64,000 bases of DNA from SB11 sp965222995 (GCA_965222995.1 OZ244977.1:806001-870000), one strand, 5' to 3'. Positions 44,574 to 53,516 are shown, counted from the first letter of the stretch. Notes: a model not told the origin generated them from the sequence alone. A program made the numbers and translations.

Positions 44574-45239
44574 ATGAAACAACTTTCACTAATTGCAATT
44601 ATATATACAATTGGTAGTTTATGTTTATCATCTTGCTCTAGGGATAAATGCCAGCGTTTTGGAGTAGCAAAGGATAATAAAATTTTAGACTCCTCTTTTC
44701 TTGAGGTTGGAAAGGAGTATTACTTACCCAGAAATTTAGGTAAAAGTATAAGATTTTCGAATGGTGCGAAAACTATTGAATTAGATAGTATTACTTATGT
44801 GAAAAGGTTTAGTGTGGAGAACTTGAATTACATATCTGAGGATAAAAATGATTGTGAGTATTACTATTTTTATGAACAAAGCATTAATGAGGAAGAGAAT
44901 ATTGTATATAATGCAAAGCAAGAAGTATTTGTAGTAAACTTTTATAGAGGTAAAGCTATCCAAAAAAATGGGCAAGTATATACTAGCAATGATATTAAGA
45001 TTGCTAAAGATGTTATCAGTATAGGTGTAGACAATTCAGTATTCCCTTTATACTTTAATCAAGTAAAAGATAGTCTCACAACATTTTATCCTAAACTGAC
45101 TTTAAATAATGTTGAGTATGACAGTGTGTACAGAATAACTCCTAAGCAACAACTAAATATTTCTGAAATATTTTATAATACTTCAGCAGGTTTATTAGGG
45201 TATACTTATAATAACGGCGAAAAGTGGGTAAGAGAATAA
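44574..45239 (+). CDS. Hypothetical lipoprotein
   Basis: 221 residues from ATG 44574 (GTG 44568 in frame). A lipoprotein signal 'LIAIIYTIGSLCLSSC' ends in a lipobox Cys. The mature part is rich in Tyr, Ser and Asn, with beta-type segments such as 'GKSIRFSNGAKTIELDSITY'. I do not recognise a family. A TATCTTTG at 44537-44544 matches the -7 consensus but the nearest TTG is only 12 bases upstream. It is divergent from tRNA-Gln. Confidence 0.65.
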   Translation: MKQLSLIAIIYTIGSLCLSSCSRDKCQRFGVAKDNKILDSSFLEVGKEYYLPRNLGKSIRFSNGAKTIELDSITYVKRFSVENLNYISEDKNDCEYYYFYEQSINEEENIVYNAKQEVFVVNFYRGKAIQKNGQVYTSNDIKIAKDVISIGVDNSVFPLYFNQVKDSLTTFYPKLTLNNVEYDSVYRITPKQQLNISEIFYNTSAGLLGYTYNNGEKWVRE

Positions 45240-45264
45240 ATAACTGTAGTTAACTAGAAAAATA

Positions 45265-47457
45265 CTAATTAGCCATATCAGAAATGAACTGAATACGCAT
45301 CAATTGCAATTCTTCTAACGAGTATTCTCCCTCAAACTCTTCAAGGGCATCTTCTATAGAATCTTCCTCTGTAGATTTGAAATAGTCAAAAATTTCTTCC
45401 TGGCGTTCCTCATCCAAAATATCGTTTATATAGTATTTGATGTTGAGCTTGGTTCCTGAGTAAACAATATTTTCCAGTTCTTTTATTAGTTCAGGCATAC
45501 TTAAACCGTTTGAGCGGCTTAAGTCTTCCAAATCAACTTTTTTATCAATATTTTGTATTAACTGTACTTTTTTGCCTGATTTGTTAGGCATAGTACGGAT
45601 TACAATATCTTGAGGTCTTTCTATGTCGTTCTCCTCAACATATTTAGCAATTTGTTCTATAAAAGGTTTACCAAACTTAAATGCCTTGTTTTTTCCTACC
45701 CCTATTATTTTTTCCATTTCTTCCATGGTAATGGGGTATTTTCCTGCCATATCTTCTAGCGAAGGTTCTTGGAAAATAACATAAGGAGGTAATCCTTTTT
45801 GCTTACCTATTTTTTTGGTAAGGTCTTTAAGAATTGCAAATAAAGTTTTATCGAAAATGTTCTCAACGGCAACTACATCAAAATCTTCATCGTTTATCTT
45901 CTCAAAGGTATTGTCTAAAGGCATTTCAATAGAAGTAGGGTTCTCTATATATGCCAACCCTGCACTATTGGTTTTCAATAAGCCGTAGTTCTCTATGTCT
46001 TTATCAATAAGTCCATTCAGTAATCCCAAGCGTATAATAGCTTTCCAAAACTTATCGTCTTTGTCTTTACCAATACCAAAGTATTCTGTTTTGTGATGCT
46101 CGTGGTCAGTAACCTCTTGTATTTTGCTCCCCGTAAGTACTTTTACAGTATGTTTAAGGTTAAACTTATTGCCTAAACCGTTAATGGTTTTAAGTGCTTT
46201 AACCATTTCAGCACTTACTTCGGTTTTCTCTTTCGGATGACGGCAATTGTCACACATTTTGTTGCAATTGTCTGCATCAAAGTGCTCACCAAAATAATGT
46301 AGCAGCATTTTACGCCTGCACTGTGAAGATTCTGCATACGATGAAGTTTCAAACAACAGTTGCGAGCCAATTTCACGCTCAGCAACGGGTTTGTCTTTCA
46401 TAAACTTCTCCAGCTTTTCTATATCGCTGGGGTTGTAGAATAATATGCAATCACCTTCAAGGCCATCTCGCCCTGCACGCCCTGTTTCTTGGTAATAACC
46501 TTCTAAACTTTTAGGTACATCATAATGGATTACAAAGCGAACGTCAGGCTTATCAATACCCATACCAAAGGCAATAGTTGCAACTATTACATCGGCTTCT
46601 TCCATCAAAAAAGCATCTTGGTGGGCAGCACGGGTTTTTGCGTCTAAACCTGCGTGGTATGGAAGTGCCTTTATTCCATTTACCTTGAGCATTTGGGCAA
46701 TTTCTTCAACCTTCTTGCGACTTAGGCAATAAATAATTCCACTTTTACCTTGGCGTTTGCTTATATAGGCTACAATTTCTTTATATACCTTGTCTTTTTT
46801 CTCCTTAGGTCTTACCTCATAATACAGATTAGTTCTGTTGAATGATGATTTAAAAACTATAGCATCATTCATATTCAGGTTTTTCTGAATATCAGCCTGT
46901 ACTTTGGGTGTTGCTGTTGCCGTTAAAGCCATCATGGGTATATCTCCCAATTCTTTTACCATAGTTTTGATACGGCGGTATTCAGGACGGAAATCATGTC
47001 CCCATTCTGATATACAGTGGGCTTCATCAACAGCTACAAATGATATATTAATACTTTTTAAAAAGTCTAGTGTTTCTTCTTTCTTAAGTGTTTCTGGAGC
47101 TATATATAGCAACTTGGTGTTTCCTGCACGTATATCTTCTTTTACCCTTTGTATATCACTTTTAGAAAGTGAGGAATTAAGAAAGTGAGCAACTGCATCA
47201 GTTTTGCCGAAACCTCTGATTGCGTCAACCTGGTTTTTCATTAATGCAATAAGGGGAGATATAACAATAGCTGTCCCGTCTTTAATTAAAGCAGGAAGTT
47301 GGTAACACAATGATTTACCTGCCCCTGTAGGCATTATTACAAAAACATCTTTGCCGTTTATAACAGACTCTATAACAGGCTCTTGGTTTCCTTTAAATGA
47401 GTCAAAACCAAAAAAATCTTTCAGATAATCTTTTAGGCTAACAGAACTTTCTACCAT
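45265..47457 (-). CDS. recQ: ATP-dependent DNA helicase RecQ
   Basis: 730 residues from ATG 47457 (GTG 47460 precedes it). Superfamily 2 helicase motifs: 'FVIMPTGAGKSLCYQLPAL', 'AVDEAHCISEWGHDFRPEYR', 'ALTATATPKV', 'ATIAFGMGIDKPDVRFVIHY' and 'YYQETGRAGRDG'. The RecQ zinc domain has Cys in 'QCRRKMLLHYFGE' and 'CNKMCDNC'. An RQC winged helix and an HRDC domain ('EKIIGVGKNKAFKFGKPFIE') follow. A longer acidic C-terminal tail is typical of Bacteroidota RecQ. It unwinds DNA in recombination and fork repair. Confidence 0.95.
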   Translation of the reverse strand: MVESSVSLKDYLKDFFGFDSFKGNQEPVIESVINGKDVFVIMPTGAGKSLCYQLPALIKDGTAIVISPLIALMKNQVDAIRGFGKTDAVAHFLNSSLSKSDIQRVKEDIRAGNTKLLYIAPETLKKEETLDFLKSINISFVAVDEAHCISEWGHDFRPEYRRIKTMVKELGDIPMMALTATATPKVQADIQKNLNMNDAIVFKSSFNRTNLYYEVRPKEKKDKVYKEIVAYISKRQGKSGIIYCLSRKKVEEIAQMLKVNGIKALPYHAGLDAKTRAAHQDAFLMEEADVIVATIAFGMGIDKPDVRFVIHYDVPKSLEGYYQETGRAGRDGLEGDCILFYNPSDIEKLEKFMKDKPVAEREIGSQLLFETSSYAESSQCRRKMLLHYFGEHFDADNCNKMCDNCRHPKEKTEVSAEMVKALKTINGLGNKFNLKHTVKVLTGSKIQEVTDHEHHKTEYFGIGKDKDDKFWKAIIRLGLLNGLIDKDIENYGLLKTNSAGLAYIENPTSIEMPLDNTFEKINDEDFDVVAVENIFDKTLFAILKDLTKKIGKQKGLPPYVIFQEPSLEDMAGKYPITMEEMEKIIGVGKNKAFKFGKPFIEQIAKYVEENDIERPQDIVIRTMPNKSGKKVQLIQNIDKKVDLEDLSRSNGLSMPELIKELENIVYSGTKLNIKYYINDILDEERQEEIFDYFKSTEEDSIEDALEEFEGEYSLEELQLMRIQFISDMAN

Positions 47458-47659
47458 CACGTCTATCTTAGTAGGTGTAACTTAATTTTACATACAATGC
47501 TTTACTTTCACGCAGGATTTTAATTTCTTTGCAGTCCTGATTTCAAGCTGTAAGGTACAATAAAAATCAATAATTAATTAGGTAGAATTATCTTCGAATA
47601 GGGTAAATATTTAAGTAAAAAAATAAGTTAACGCAAAGTTAAGAAAAAAATAAATAGAG

Positions 47660-48742
47660 ATGGCTAACGATTATTATGTTGTTATAATGGCAGGGGGGAT
47701 AGGTAGTAGGTTTTGGCCTTTAAGCAAAACCTCACACCCTAAACAGTTTTTAGATATATTGGGCACAGGAAAATCGTTAATTACTCAAACTTTTGAACGC
47801 TTTAATAAGTTAGTGCCTGCCGAGAGGATTTTTGTGGTAACTAATAAACGGTATTCAAACTTGGTTAAAGAACATTTGCCAAATATTCCTGAAGATAATA
47901 TTTTAGGTGAACCTGCAGCAAAAAATACTGCACCTTGTGTTGCTTATGCCACTTACAAAATAAAGCAGCTAAACCCTAATGCAAGTTGTGTAATAGCTCC
48001 CAGCGACCATTTAATATTAAACGAGCAACAGTTTTTAACCGATATTGAAAATGCTTTACAGTTTGCTTCAAAAAACCCTGCTTTGGTGGCATTAGGTATT
48101 AAACCTACCAGACCTGATACGGGCTATGGATACATACAATTTTTAGAAGGTGAGGTTGAAAAAGGTATAAATAAAGTGAAGACCTTTACTGAAAAGCCCG
48201 ATCTTGAATTGGCTAAGAAATTTTTAGAAAGCGGTGAGTTTTTATGGAATGCAGGTATTTTTATTTGGTCTGTAAAAGCTATTGTAGAGTCTTTTGAGAA
48301 TTATTTGCCCGATTTGAACACTACATTTGAAGGAATAGCTGATGACTTTAATACAGCAACTGAAACAGAAGCCATTGAGCGTGTATACCCTTTATGTAAC
48401 AGTATTTCTATAGACTATGGTATTTTAGAAAAAGCCAAGAATGTATATGTATTGCCCTGTGATTTTGGTTGGAGTGATTTAGGAACATGGTCATCTTTAT
48501 ACGAGGTGCATGAGAAAGATGAAAACGACAACGCTATAAATGCAGACGTAAGTGAATTATACGACACAAAAAACTGTATGATTGATATAGCTAAAGGGAA
48601 ACTAGTAGTGATAAACGGTTTGGAAGATAAAATTGTAGTAGATACTGATAAAGTACTGTTGATATGTGATAAAAACCGCGAGCAAGAAGTGAAGCAGATA
48701 GTAACGAATATTAAACTTAAGCTGGGAGACAAGTATTCTTAA
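47660..48742 (+). CDS. manC: Mannose-1-phosphate guanylyltransferase
   Basis: 360 residues of the nucleotidyltransferase type that makes GDP-mannose for glycans. Motifs are 'VVIMAGGIGSRFWPLSKTSH' (GxGxR signature), 'PKQFLDI', 'EPAAKNTAPCVAYA' and 'VIAPSDHL'. 'FTEKPDLELAKKFLESGEFL' and 'WNAGIFIW' are also conserved. It lacks the C-terminal isomerase domain of the bifunctional enzyme. It is convergent with the enoyl-CoA hydratase gene and shares a hairpin. Confidence 0.92.
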   Translation: MANDYYVVIMAGGIGSRFWPLSKTSHPKQFLDILGTGKSLITQTFERFNKLVPAERIFVVTNKRYSNLVKEHLPNIPEDNILGEPAAKNTAPCVAYATYKIKQLNPNASCVIAPSDHLILNEQQFLTDIENALQFASKNPALVALGIKPTRPDTGYGYIQFLEGEVEKGINKVKTFTEKPDLELAKKFLESGEFLWNAGIFIWSVKAIVESFENYLPDLNTTFEGIADDFNTATETEAIERVYPLCNSISIDYGILEKAKNVYVLPCDFGWSDLGTWSSLYEVHEKDENDNAINADVSELYDTKNCMIDIAKGKLVVINGLEDKIVVDTDKVLLICDKNREQEVKQIVTNIKLKLGDKYS

Positions 48743-48751
48743 TTACATAAT

Positions 48752-48791
48752 GTGCTAATTTGCTAATGTTTTTTAATTAACATATTAGCAC
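48752..48791. terminator. Bidirectional hairpin between convergent manC and enoyl-CoA hydratase genes
   Basis: GTGCTAAT (48752-48759) pairs with ATTAGCAC (48784-48791), and ATGTT (48766-48770) with AACAT (48779-48783), around a T/A-rich loop. The words resemble AT-rich intergenic repeats common in this phylum. Confidence 0.5.
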
Positions 48792-48809
48792 ACTGATAAA
48801 TTAAAAACT

Positions 48810-49589
48810 TTATTCTCCTTTGAAAGATGCCTTGCGTTTGTTTAAGAAAGCATCAGTACCTTCTTTAAAATCTTTTGTACCAAAAGCATTTCCAAAATCA
48901 GTTATTTCAGCTTCAAAACCGTCATTTTTCTTATCGTAATAGGTATTTACCAAGCGAATAACATTTTCTATTGTCAGTGGAGCTTTGGTATTTACTTTAT
49001 TTAAAACCTCTATGCATTTATTCATTAACTCTTCCTGAGGTACTACATGGTTCACCAAACCTAAGCTTTTTGCTTCATCAGCTTTTATAGCATCACCCGT
49101 CATTAATAATTCAAGGGCTTTGCCTTTACCAACAAGCTGCACCAACCTTTGCGTACCTGCATAGCCGGGGATTAAACCCAAGTTTACTTCAGGTTGCCCA
49201 AAACGAGCATTTTCAGATGCAATGCGTAAGTGGCAAGCCATTGCCAATTCGCAACCGCCACCCAATGCAAATCCATTTACAGCAGCAATAACCGGTTTTT
49301 TAGAGTTTTCAATAGCATTCATTACTCCATGTCCATCAGCACTCATTTTATTACCTTCTGCAACACTAAAGTTGGCAAATTCTGCAATGTCTGCACCTGC
49401 TGCAAAAGCCTTTGGCCCTGCACCCGTTAAAATAACACCGCACACCTCTTTATCGTCTTGAATACCGGTAACAGCTTCTTTAATTTCTTGAAGGGTTTTA
49501 ATGTTAAGCGCATTTAGCTTGCTTTCACGGTTTATAGTGATGGTTAAAACGTTATTCTCTTTTCGGGTAATTATGTTTTCGTAACTCAT
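48810..49589 (-). CDS. Enoyl-CoA hydratase (crotonase family)
   Basis: 259 residues. Both catalytic glutamates of crotonase are present, in 'GGGCELAMACHLRIAS' and 'FGQPEVNLGLIPGYAGTQRL', and the oxyanion segment is 'GAGPKAFAAGADIAEF'. It hydrates short-chain trans-2-enoyl-CoA in beta-oxidation or butyrate-type metabolism. The start is ATG 49589. It stands alone. The substrate chain length cannot be read from sequence. Confidence 0.92.
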   Translation of the reverse strand: MSYENIITRKENNVLTITINRESKLNALNIKTLQEIKEAVTGIQDDKEVCGVILTGAGPKAFAAGADIAEFANFSVAEGNKMSADGHGVMNAIENSKKPVIAAVNGFALGGGCELAMACHLRIASENARFGQPEVNLGLIPGYAGTQRLVQLVGKGKALELLMTGDAIKADEAKSLGLVNHVVPQEELMNKCIEVLNKVNTKAPLTIENVIRLVNTYYDKKNDGFEAEITDFGNAFGTKDFKEGTDAFLNKRKASFKGE

Positions 49590-49658
49590 AAGTATGTTCT
49601 AAAAAATGATTGCGCGAAATTAGAAATTATTTTGCTCAACTTTATTTAACCTTGTATT

Positions 49659-50354
49659 ATGGATTTGTATGGTGAAGTAAAACCCATTAACGGGCAAGAA
49701 TTTATACGGTATTCTCCTCAAGAACTGAGTGCTGATGAAATGCTGAAGAATGCAAAAGACTTATACAGTTTTATGGAGCAACGCCGCACTGTGCGTGAGT
49801 TTTCTGATAAACCTGTAGCAAAAGAGGTTATAGAAAACATAATAAAAGCAGCTTCAACCGCACCTTCAGGAGCGCACAAGCAACCGTGGACTTTTTGTGT
49901 GGTATCAAACCCCGAGTTGAAAAAAGAAATACGAATTGCCGCCGAAAAGGAAGAGTATGACAGCTACAACGGCAGGATGAGTGATACATGGTTGAAAGAC
50001 TTGGAGCCTTTGGGCACAGACTGGCACAAACCCTTTTTAGAAATAGCACCGTATTTAATTATTGTGTTTAAACGCATTTATGAATTTGGCGAGGATGGTG
50101 AGAAAAATAACAACTACTATGTTTCAGAATCAGTAGGGTTGGCTTGCGGTTTTTTATTGCACGCCATACAAAATGCAGGTTTAATGAGTTTAACGCATAC
50201 CCCAAGCCCAATGAATTTTTTGAAGGACTTACTAAAGCGACCCGATAATGAACGCCCGTTTTTACTTGTGCCTGTAGGATACCCCGCTAATGAAATTTGG
50301 GTACCACATATACACCGTAAACCTTTGGATAAGGTTGCTGTGTTTTACGAGTAA
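49659..50354 (+). CDS. Nitroreductase-family flavoprotein resembling iodotyrosine deiodinase
   Basis: 231 residues with the FMN-binding nitroreductase core ('RRTVREFSDKPV', 'APSGAHKQPWTF', 'LLVPVGYPANE'). The active-site lid matches the iodotyrosine deiodinase (IYD) subgroup: Glu99 and Tyr103 in 'EKEEYDSYNGRM' and Lys124 in 'DWHKPFLEIAPYL' align with the three residues that bind the zwitterion of halotyrosine. The C-terminal 'RKPLDKVAVF' also matches. Bacterial homologues in Bacteroidota have been shown to dehalogenate halotyrosines; activity here is inferred. Single gene, next to a DUF4260 protein. Confidence 0.85.
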   Translation: MDLYGEVKPINGQEFIRYSPQELSADEMLKNAKDLYSFMEQRRTVREFSDKPVAKEVIENIIKAASTAPSGAHKQPWTFCVVSNPELKKEIRIAAEKEEYDSYNGRMSDTWLKDLEPLGTDWHKPFLEIAPYLIIVFKRIYEFGEDGEKNNNYYVSESVGLACGFLLHAIQNAGLMSLTHTPSPMNFLKDLLKRPDNERPFLLVPVGYPANEIWVPHIHRKPLDKVAVFYE

Positions 50355-50357
50355 ATA

Positions 50358-50732
50358 TTAAACTTTAACAGTTTTGTGTTTAGGTTCAGGCAAATTACCC
50401 AGGTGGGTAAAACGGAAGCCTGTTTTGTACTTTAAACCATAGCCCATTATTCTATCCATAGCAGAATGGCTAAATAATATTGTGCCCGCAAGTAATATTG
50501 CTTCGTTATGAATATAAAAGCCCAATACTGCTACAACAATAGCTAAGCCCTTGTGGTGAAATATATTGTATAGTGCTGCACCCGCTTTACTGTTAATAAC
50601 ATATCCTAACATACCAATATCAGGAACTAATATAAGCGCGGGGAATACCCACCATGCGTAGTTAAGTTGGCTAAATACTAAAATACCTAAGGTAAATTGT
50701 GCTATTTCTTCTAATTTAAGTGTGATTTTCAT
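50358..50732 (-). CDS. DUF4260 membrane protein
   Basis: 124 residues with about three to four hydrophobic helices ('WWVFPALILVPDIGMLGYVI', 'HHKGLAIVVAVLGFYIHNEA', 'ILLAGTILFSHSAMDRIMGY'). The conserved 'LVPDIGMLGY' and 'SHSAMDRIMGYGLKY' segments identify DUF4260, of unknown function. It is 2 bases from the next gene upstream on the same strand, so the two are probably translated from one mRNA. Confidence 0.85.
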   Translation of the reverse strand: MKITLKLEEIAQFTLGILVFSQLNYAWWVFPALILVPDIGMLGYVINSKAGAALYNIFHHKGLAIVVAVLGFYIHNEAILLAGTILFSHSAMDRIMGYGLKYKTGFRFTHLGNLPEPKHKTVKV

Positions 50733-50734
50733 GA

Positions 50735-51115
50735 TTATAATTTTCTTAGAGTAAGGGTTTGAAGTATGCCGAATAGCAGTACAAAAGCACTGACTACTGC
50801 AACCAATAATAAGCCCATTGTATTTAAACTAAAGGGATTAAAAACAATAACAACTAAACTGCCAACCACCCAAGAGAAATCCATAGTTATAACAGATTTT
50901 ACTAATCCTTTTTTAAGTGGGTTTTGCTTGGCTATAAACAATACATAGCCTGCAAATAATAAAACCCCTATACCTATAGAAAGTACTTCTAGTGATGCCT
51001 CAATATCAAGCCCCATTGTTTTTGCTATGGACTTTGACAGTGTGATACATAATAGTGAGCTAATAAGTGAGAAGCTGCTGTTTCCGTATAAAATGGTGCG
51101 AAGTTTTTGTTCCAT
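50735..51115 (-). CDS. Hypothetical small membrane protein
   Basis: 126 residues with four predicted membrane helices: 'SFSLISSLLCITLSKSIA', 'LSIGIGVLLFAGYVLFIA', 'FSWVVGSLVVIVFNPF' and 'LLLVAVVSAFVLLFGILQ'. No family is recognised. It directly precedes the DUF4260 gene, with which it probably forms a two-gene unit, and follows a Crp-like regulator on the same strand after about 60 bases. Confidence 0.75.
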   Translation of the reverse strand: MEQKLRTILYGNSSFSLISSLLCITLSKSIAKTMGLDIEASLEVLSIGIGVLLFAGYVLFIAKQNPLKKGLVKSVITMDFSWVVGSLVVIVFNPFSLNTMGLLLVAVVSAFVLLFGILQTLTLRKL

Positions 51116-51178
51116 ACCGTTGTGATTATTTACGATACAAAACTAGGGGTGAGGGCAGTGGGGTTGTCTTGACAAATG

Positions 51179-51760
51179 TCAAGAAATGCCTGTGGCTTGT
51201 TTTTTTCGTAAGCGGCTAAGTGTTTCGGGTTTAATACCCAAAAAACTAGCAATATATTGCTGGGGTGTACGTTGCAGCAGGGTAGGGCGTTCAGCCAACA
51301 GCTTTTCGTAGCGTTCTTCTGCCGTCATGTATAGGTGGGCAAACATACGGTCTTCAATACCCAAATAAGCTTGTATTAGCGCATGATTTTCAAATACTAC
51401 CCATTGGGGGTAGGTTTTCATCAAGTACTCGTGGCGGGTTTTATCAATTACCAATAATTCACAATCGGTAAGGGCTTGTAAGTTCCAACGGCTAGGAGCA
51501 TCGTATATAAAACTCTTTAGTGAGGTATCAAAATAACCTTCATCGCTTATCCAGTGGGTTATGTCTTGGCCATCTACTTCATACCATGTTCGCAATAACC
51601 CATCATTTACAAAACACATTTGTGTGCATATTTGTCCAGCCTTTACCCAATATTCTCCCTTAGCTAAGGGCAAACTATGGTATTGTGCCAGCATATCCTT
51701 TAACTGTTCATTATCAACAGCTATATATTGGCGTATGCAGTCGGCTAAGGTTTGTTTCAT
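51179..51760 (-). CDS. Crp/Fnr-family transcriptional regulator
   Basis: 193 residues. An N-terminal cyclic-nucleotide-binding-like beta-roll ('LPLAKGEYWVKAGQICTQM') and a C-terminal helix-turn-helix ('TPQQYIASFLGIKPETLSRL') are present. The ligand pocket residues of true CRP are not obvious, so the effector is unknown. Such regulators in Bacteroidota often control one adjacent operon. The membrane protein/DUF4260 pair downstream is a candidate by position. Confidence 0.88.
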   Translation of the reverse strand: MKQTLADCIRQYIAVDNEQLKDMLAQYHSLPLAKGEYWVKAGQICTQMCFVNDGLLRTWYEVDGQDITHWISDEGYFDTSLKSFIYDAPSRWNLQALTDCELLVIDKTRHEYLMKTYPQWVVFENHALIQAYLGIEDRMFAHLYMTAEERYEKLLAERPTLLQRTPQQYIASFLGIKPETLSRLRKKQATGIS

Positions 51761-51819
51761 TTAATAAAAATAAGTTTTGTTTAACGATTGAGCAATAAGT
51801 GATTAGAGAAATTTAAGCT

Positions 51820-52665
51820 TTACATATTTTGAAAACCCCAAAGGTTAAATCCGTGAGCTAATACAGAAGGAAAAATAGACTTTGTTTTGTATGACAACAA
51901 ACCCCAAATATATCCAAGAGTAATTATGCGTAAACAATAATCAAATGTAGAAATAAATGTGCCGCCCTTGTAAATAGTAACCGGAATATGCATTATTGAC
52001 CATATTATTGAAGCACATAAAATTGCAAGCGGAATGTTCTTAGTTAACCACCCTATTCTGGTAATAAAAATATACCTCCAAAGTTCTTCTATTAATGCTG
52101 CCCCAATAACTCCTTGAACAATTAGCCCCAGAATACCACCAAATTCTTCAAATGCTTTAGTCCAAAGTATCCCTTCATAGTTGAAAATTACAGCAAATAA
52201 GCCAGTGATAAGCCAAATTAGTATCCCAACAAGAAGTATTTTAAATGGTTTAAGTCTGAATCCAAGAGTAACCAAACGATTCTTATTTTTTAAATAATAT
52301 AAAGCTACTCCTAAAGGTGTTGTAAAAAGCAGCATTATAATTAATAATGGCAGTTTAATTAAGAACCCCATTTGGTCGAAGTTTGATTTTAGATAAAAGT
52401 TTAATGAAATAGCTGTGATTCCTAAAAGCGAAAATACTATGGCAATAATTAACTCAGTGCGAGGTTTTTTTGGCTCATCTAAATTTTTTTCTTGGGTTAG
52501 TAGTTCAAGAATAAATATAGAGACATAAAAGAACAAAACATATCCAATTCCATGTATCAACCTGTCATTAAAATATGAAGATACAAGAATGTACAAGTTG
52601 ATTATGGCTAAGAAGAAGGATATTGCATTAAGCCTTTGAGATATATTTATTCTTAATGATTTCAT
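51820..52665 (-). CDS. CPBP-family intramembrane glutamic protease
   Basis: 281 residues with about eight hydrophobic helices. The CAAX-protease motifs are 'AALIEELWRYIFITRIGW' (EExxR core), 'IIWSIMHIPVTIYKG' (His) and 'VLAHGFNLWG' (His/Asn). Members process prenylated proteins in eukaryotes; bacterial ones are often linked to bacteriocin self-immunity or unknown roles. No bacteriocin gene is seen nearby. The start is ATG 52665. Confidence 0.85.
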   Translation of the reverse strand: MKSLRINISQRLNAISFFLAIINLYILVSSYFNDRLIHGIGYVLFFYVSIFILELLTQEKNLDEPKKPRTELIIAIVFSLLGITAISLNFYLKSNFDQMGFLIKLPLLIIMLLFTTPLGVALYYLKNKNRLVTLGFRLKPFKILLVGILIWLITGLFAVIFNYEGILWTKAFEEFGGILGLIVQGVIGAALIEELWRYIFITRIGWLTKNIPLAILCASIIWSIMHIPVTIYKGGTFISTFDYCLRIITLGYIWGLLSYKTKSIFPSVLAHGFNLWGFQNM

Positions 52666-52847
52666 TTCAGACTTACTTAATCCTAAAAATCTTTATATAA
52701 AATTGAGTATAGTATCTAATTGAGTGCATGAACAAAAAAGTTCATTTCAAAATTCTAAGATAATTGATAGGTATGAAATAAATCATACAACCTTAACTTG
52801 AAAGATACATGTTAAAGTGTAATAATAAAGACTGTTTATATTGATAG

Positions 52848-52942
52848 TGGAGAGTTAGGGAGTTGAACCCCTGAGGTTTACCCTCGGTAATTATATAATG
52901 TTATTATATAATTACTGCATAATACCGTTTTGCCATCTCTCC
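52848..52942 (-). ncRNA. tRNA-Ser-like element with an extended anticodon stem
   Basis: On the minus strand the 95 bases fold as a class II tRNA: acceptor GGAGAGA/ACTCTCC (6 of 7 pairs), TG, D arm GCA..TGC with GG, long variable arm GAGG-GTAAA-CCTC, T loop TTCAACT and discriminator A. The T stem has one G-T pair and one A-A mismatch. The anticodon arm is 29 bases instead of 17: an 11-bp stem, GTAATTATATA (52914-52904) with its complement TATATAATTAC (52896-52886), and a 7-base loop ATAACAT with T33 and AAC in anticodon position. The first 19 bases resemble Bacteroidota tRNA-Ser. It may be a tRNA pseudogene or a tRNA-derived structure. Confidence 0.6.
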
Positions 52943-52952
52943 ATATGGTTAT

Positions 52953-53483
52953 TTACTTACTCTTCTCCCCAACAAAATTATCGTGGGGGTATTTAAAAAA
53001 TACATTAAAGGTGGTTAGGCTGCCATAGCATCGGGTTATGTATTGCTGTATATCTACTTTGGTTTCGTCGTCCAGTCCTTTGCTGCTGTTTACTTTTTGC
53101 TCTAAGGTACGCAGGCGGTCGCGCAGCATTACTATTTTATGAAAAAATTGCTCAATGGGTATTTCCTTCACTGCCAAGTCTTTGCGTCCGGGTTGTAAAA
53201 TCATAGTGCCGCCTGTCCACTTATCGCCTAAGGGTACAGTTTCTGTAAAATCGCCCCACTTTTTCAAAATTTTGGTTAGTGAGCGTTCCAAATCATAAGC
53301 ACTTACCAAGTCGGTATCGGGCACCATTTCATCTACTACCTCAAATTCATCGGTATTGGGTATTTCTTTTAAACCGCTACTAATAAAAGTAACATTTAAA
53401 GTTGATGAGGTAAAATTAATCACCACTCCGTCGCCATATTGCAGGTGTTTTATTCGTGAGCCAATGCCTAAGTTGTGTTCCAT
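52953..53483 (-). CDS. Conserved hypothetical protein with an N-terminal Tudor/SH3-like segment
   Basis: 176 residues, soluble. The start 'LGIGSRIKHLQYGDGVVINF' resembles the small Tudor-like domain at the end of PcrA/UvrD helicases ('G-R-V-H-x-FG-G-VV'). The middle includes 'LTKILKKWGDFTETVPLGDKW', here given as 'KILKKWGDFTETVPLGDK', and the C-terminal half is a coiled coil ('KIVMLRDRLRTLEQKV'). Function is unknown, and nucleic-acid or protein binding is inference. It lies 10 bases upstream of the tRNA-like element on the same strand. Confidence 0.7.
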   Translation of the reverse strand: MEHNLGIGSRIKHLQYGDGVVINFTSSTLNVTFISSGLKEIPNTDEFEVVDEMVPDTDLVSAYDLERSLTKILKKWGDFTETVPLGDKWTGGTMILQPGRKDLAVKEIPIEQFFHKIVMLRDRLRTLEQKVNSSKGLDDETKVDIQQYITRCYGSLTTFNVFFKYPHDNFVGEKSK

Positions 53484-53490
53484 GTATGTT

Positions 53491-53516
53491 CGTTTACAGT
53501 TTCAAGTTTTCAGTTT
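53491..53516 (+). repeat. Dispersed intergenic repeat words
   Basis: GTTTACAGTTTCAAGTTT followed by TCAGTTT shares words with 63247-63277 and, inverted, with 63292-63308. It lies in the gap before the hypothetical gene's start. Confidence 0.4.
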
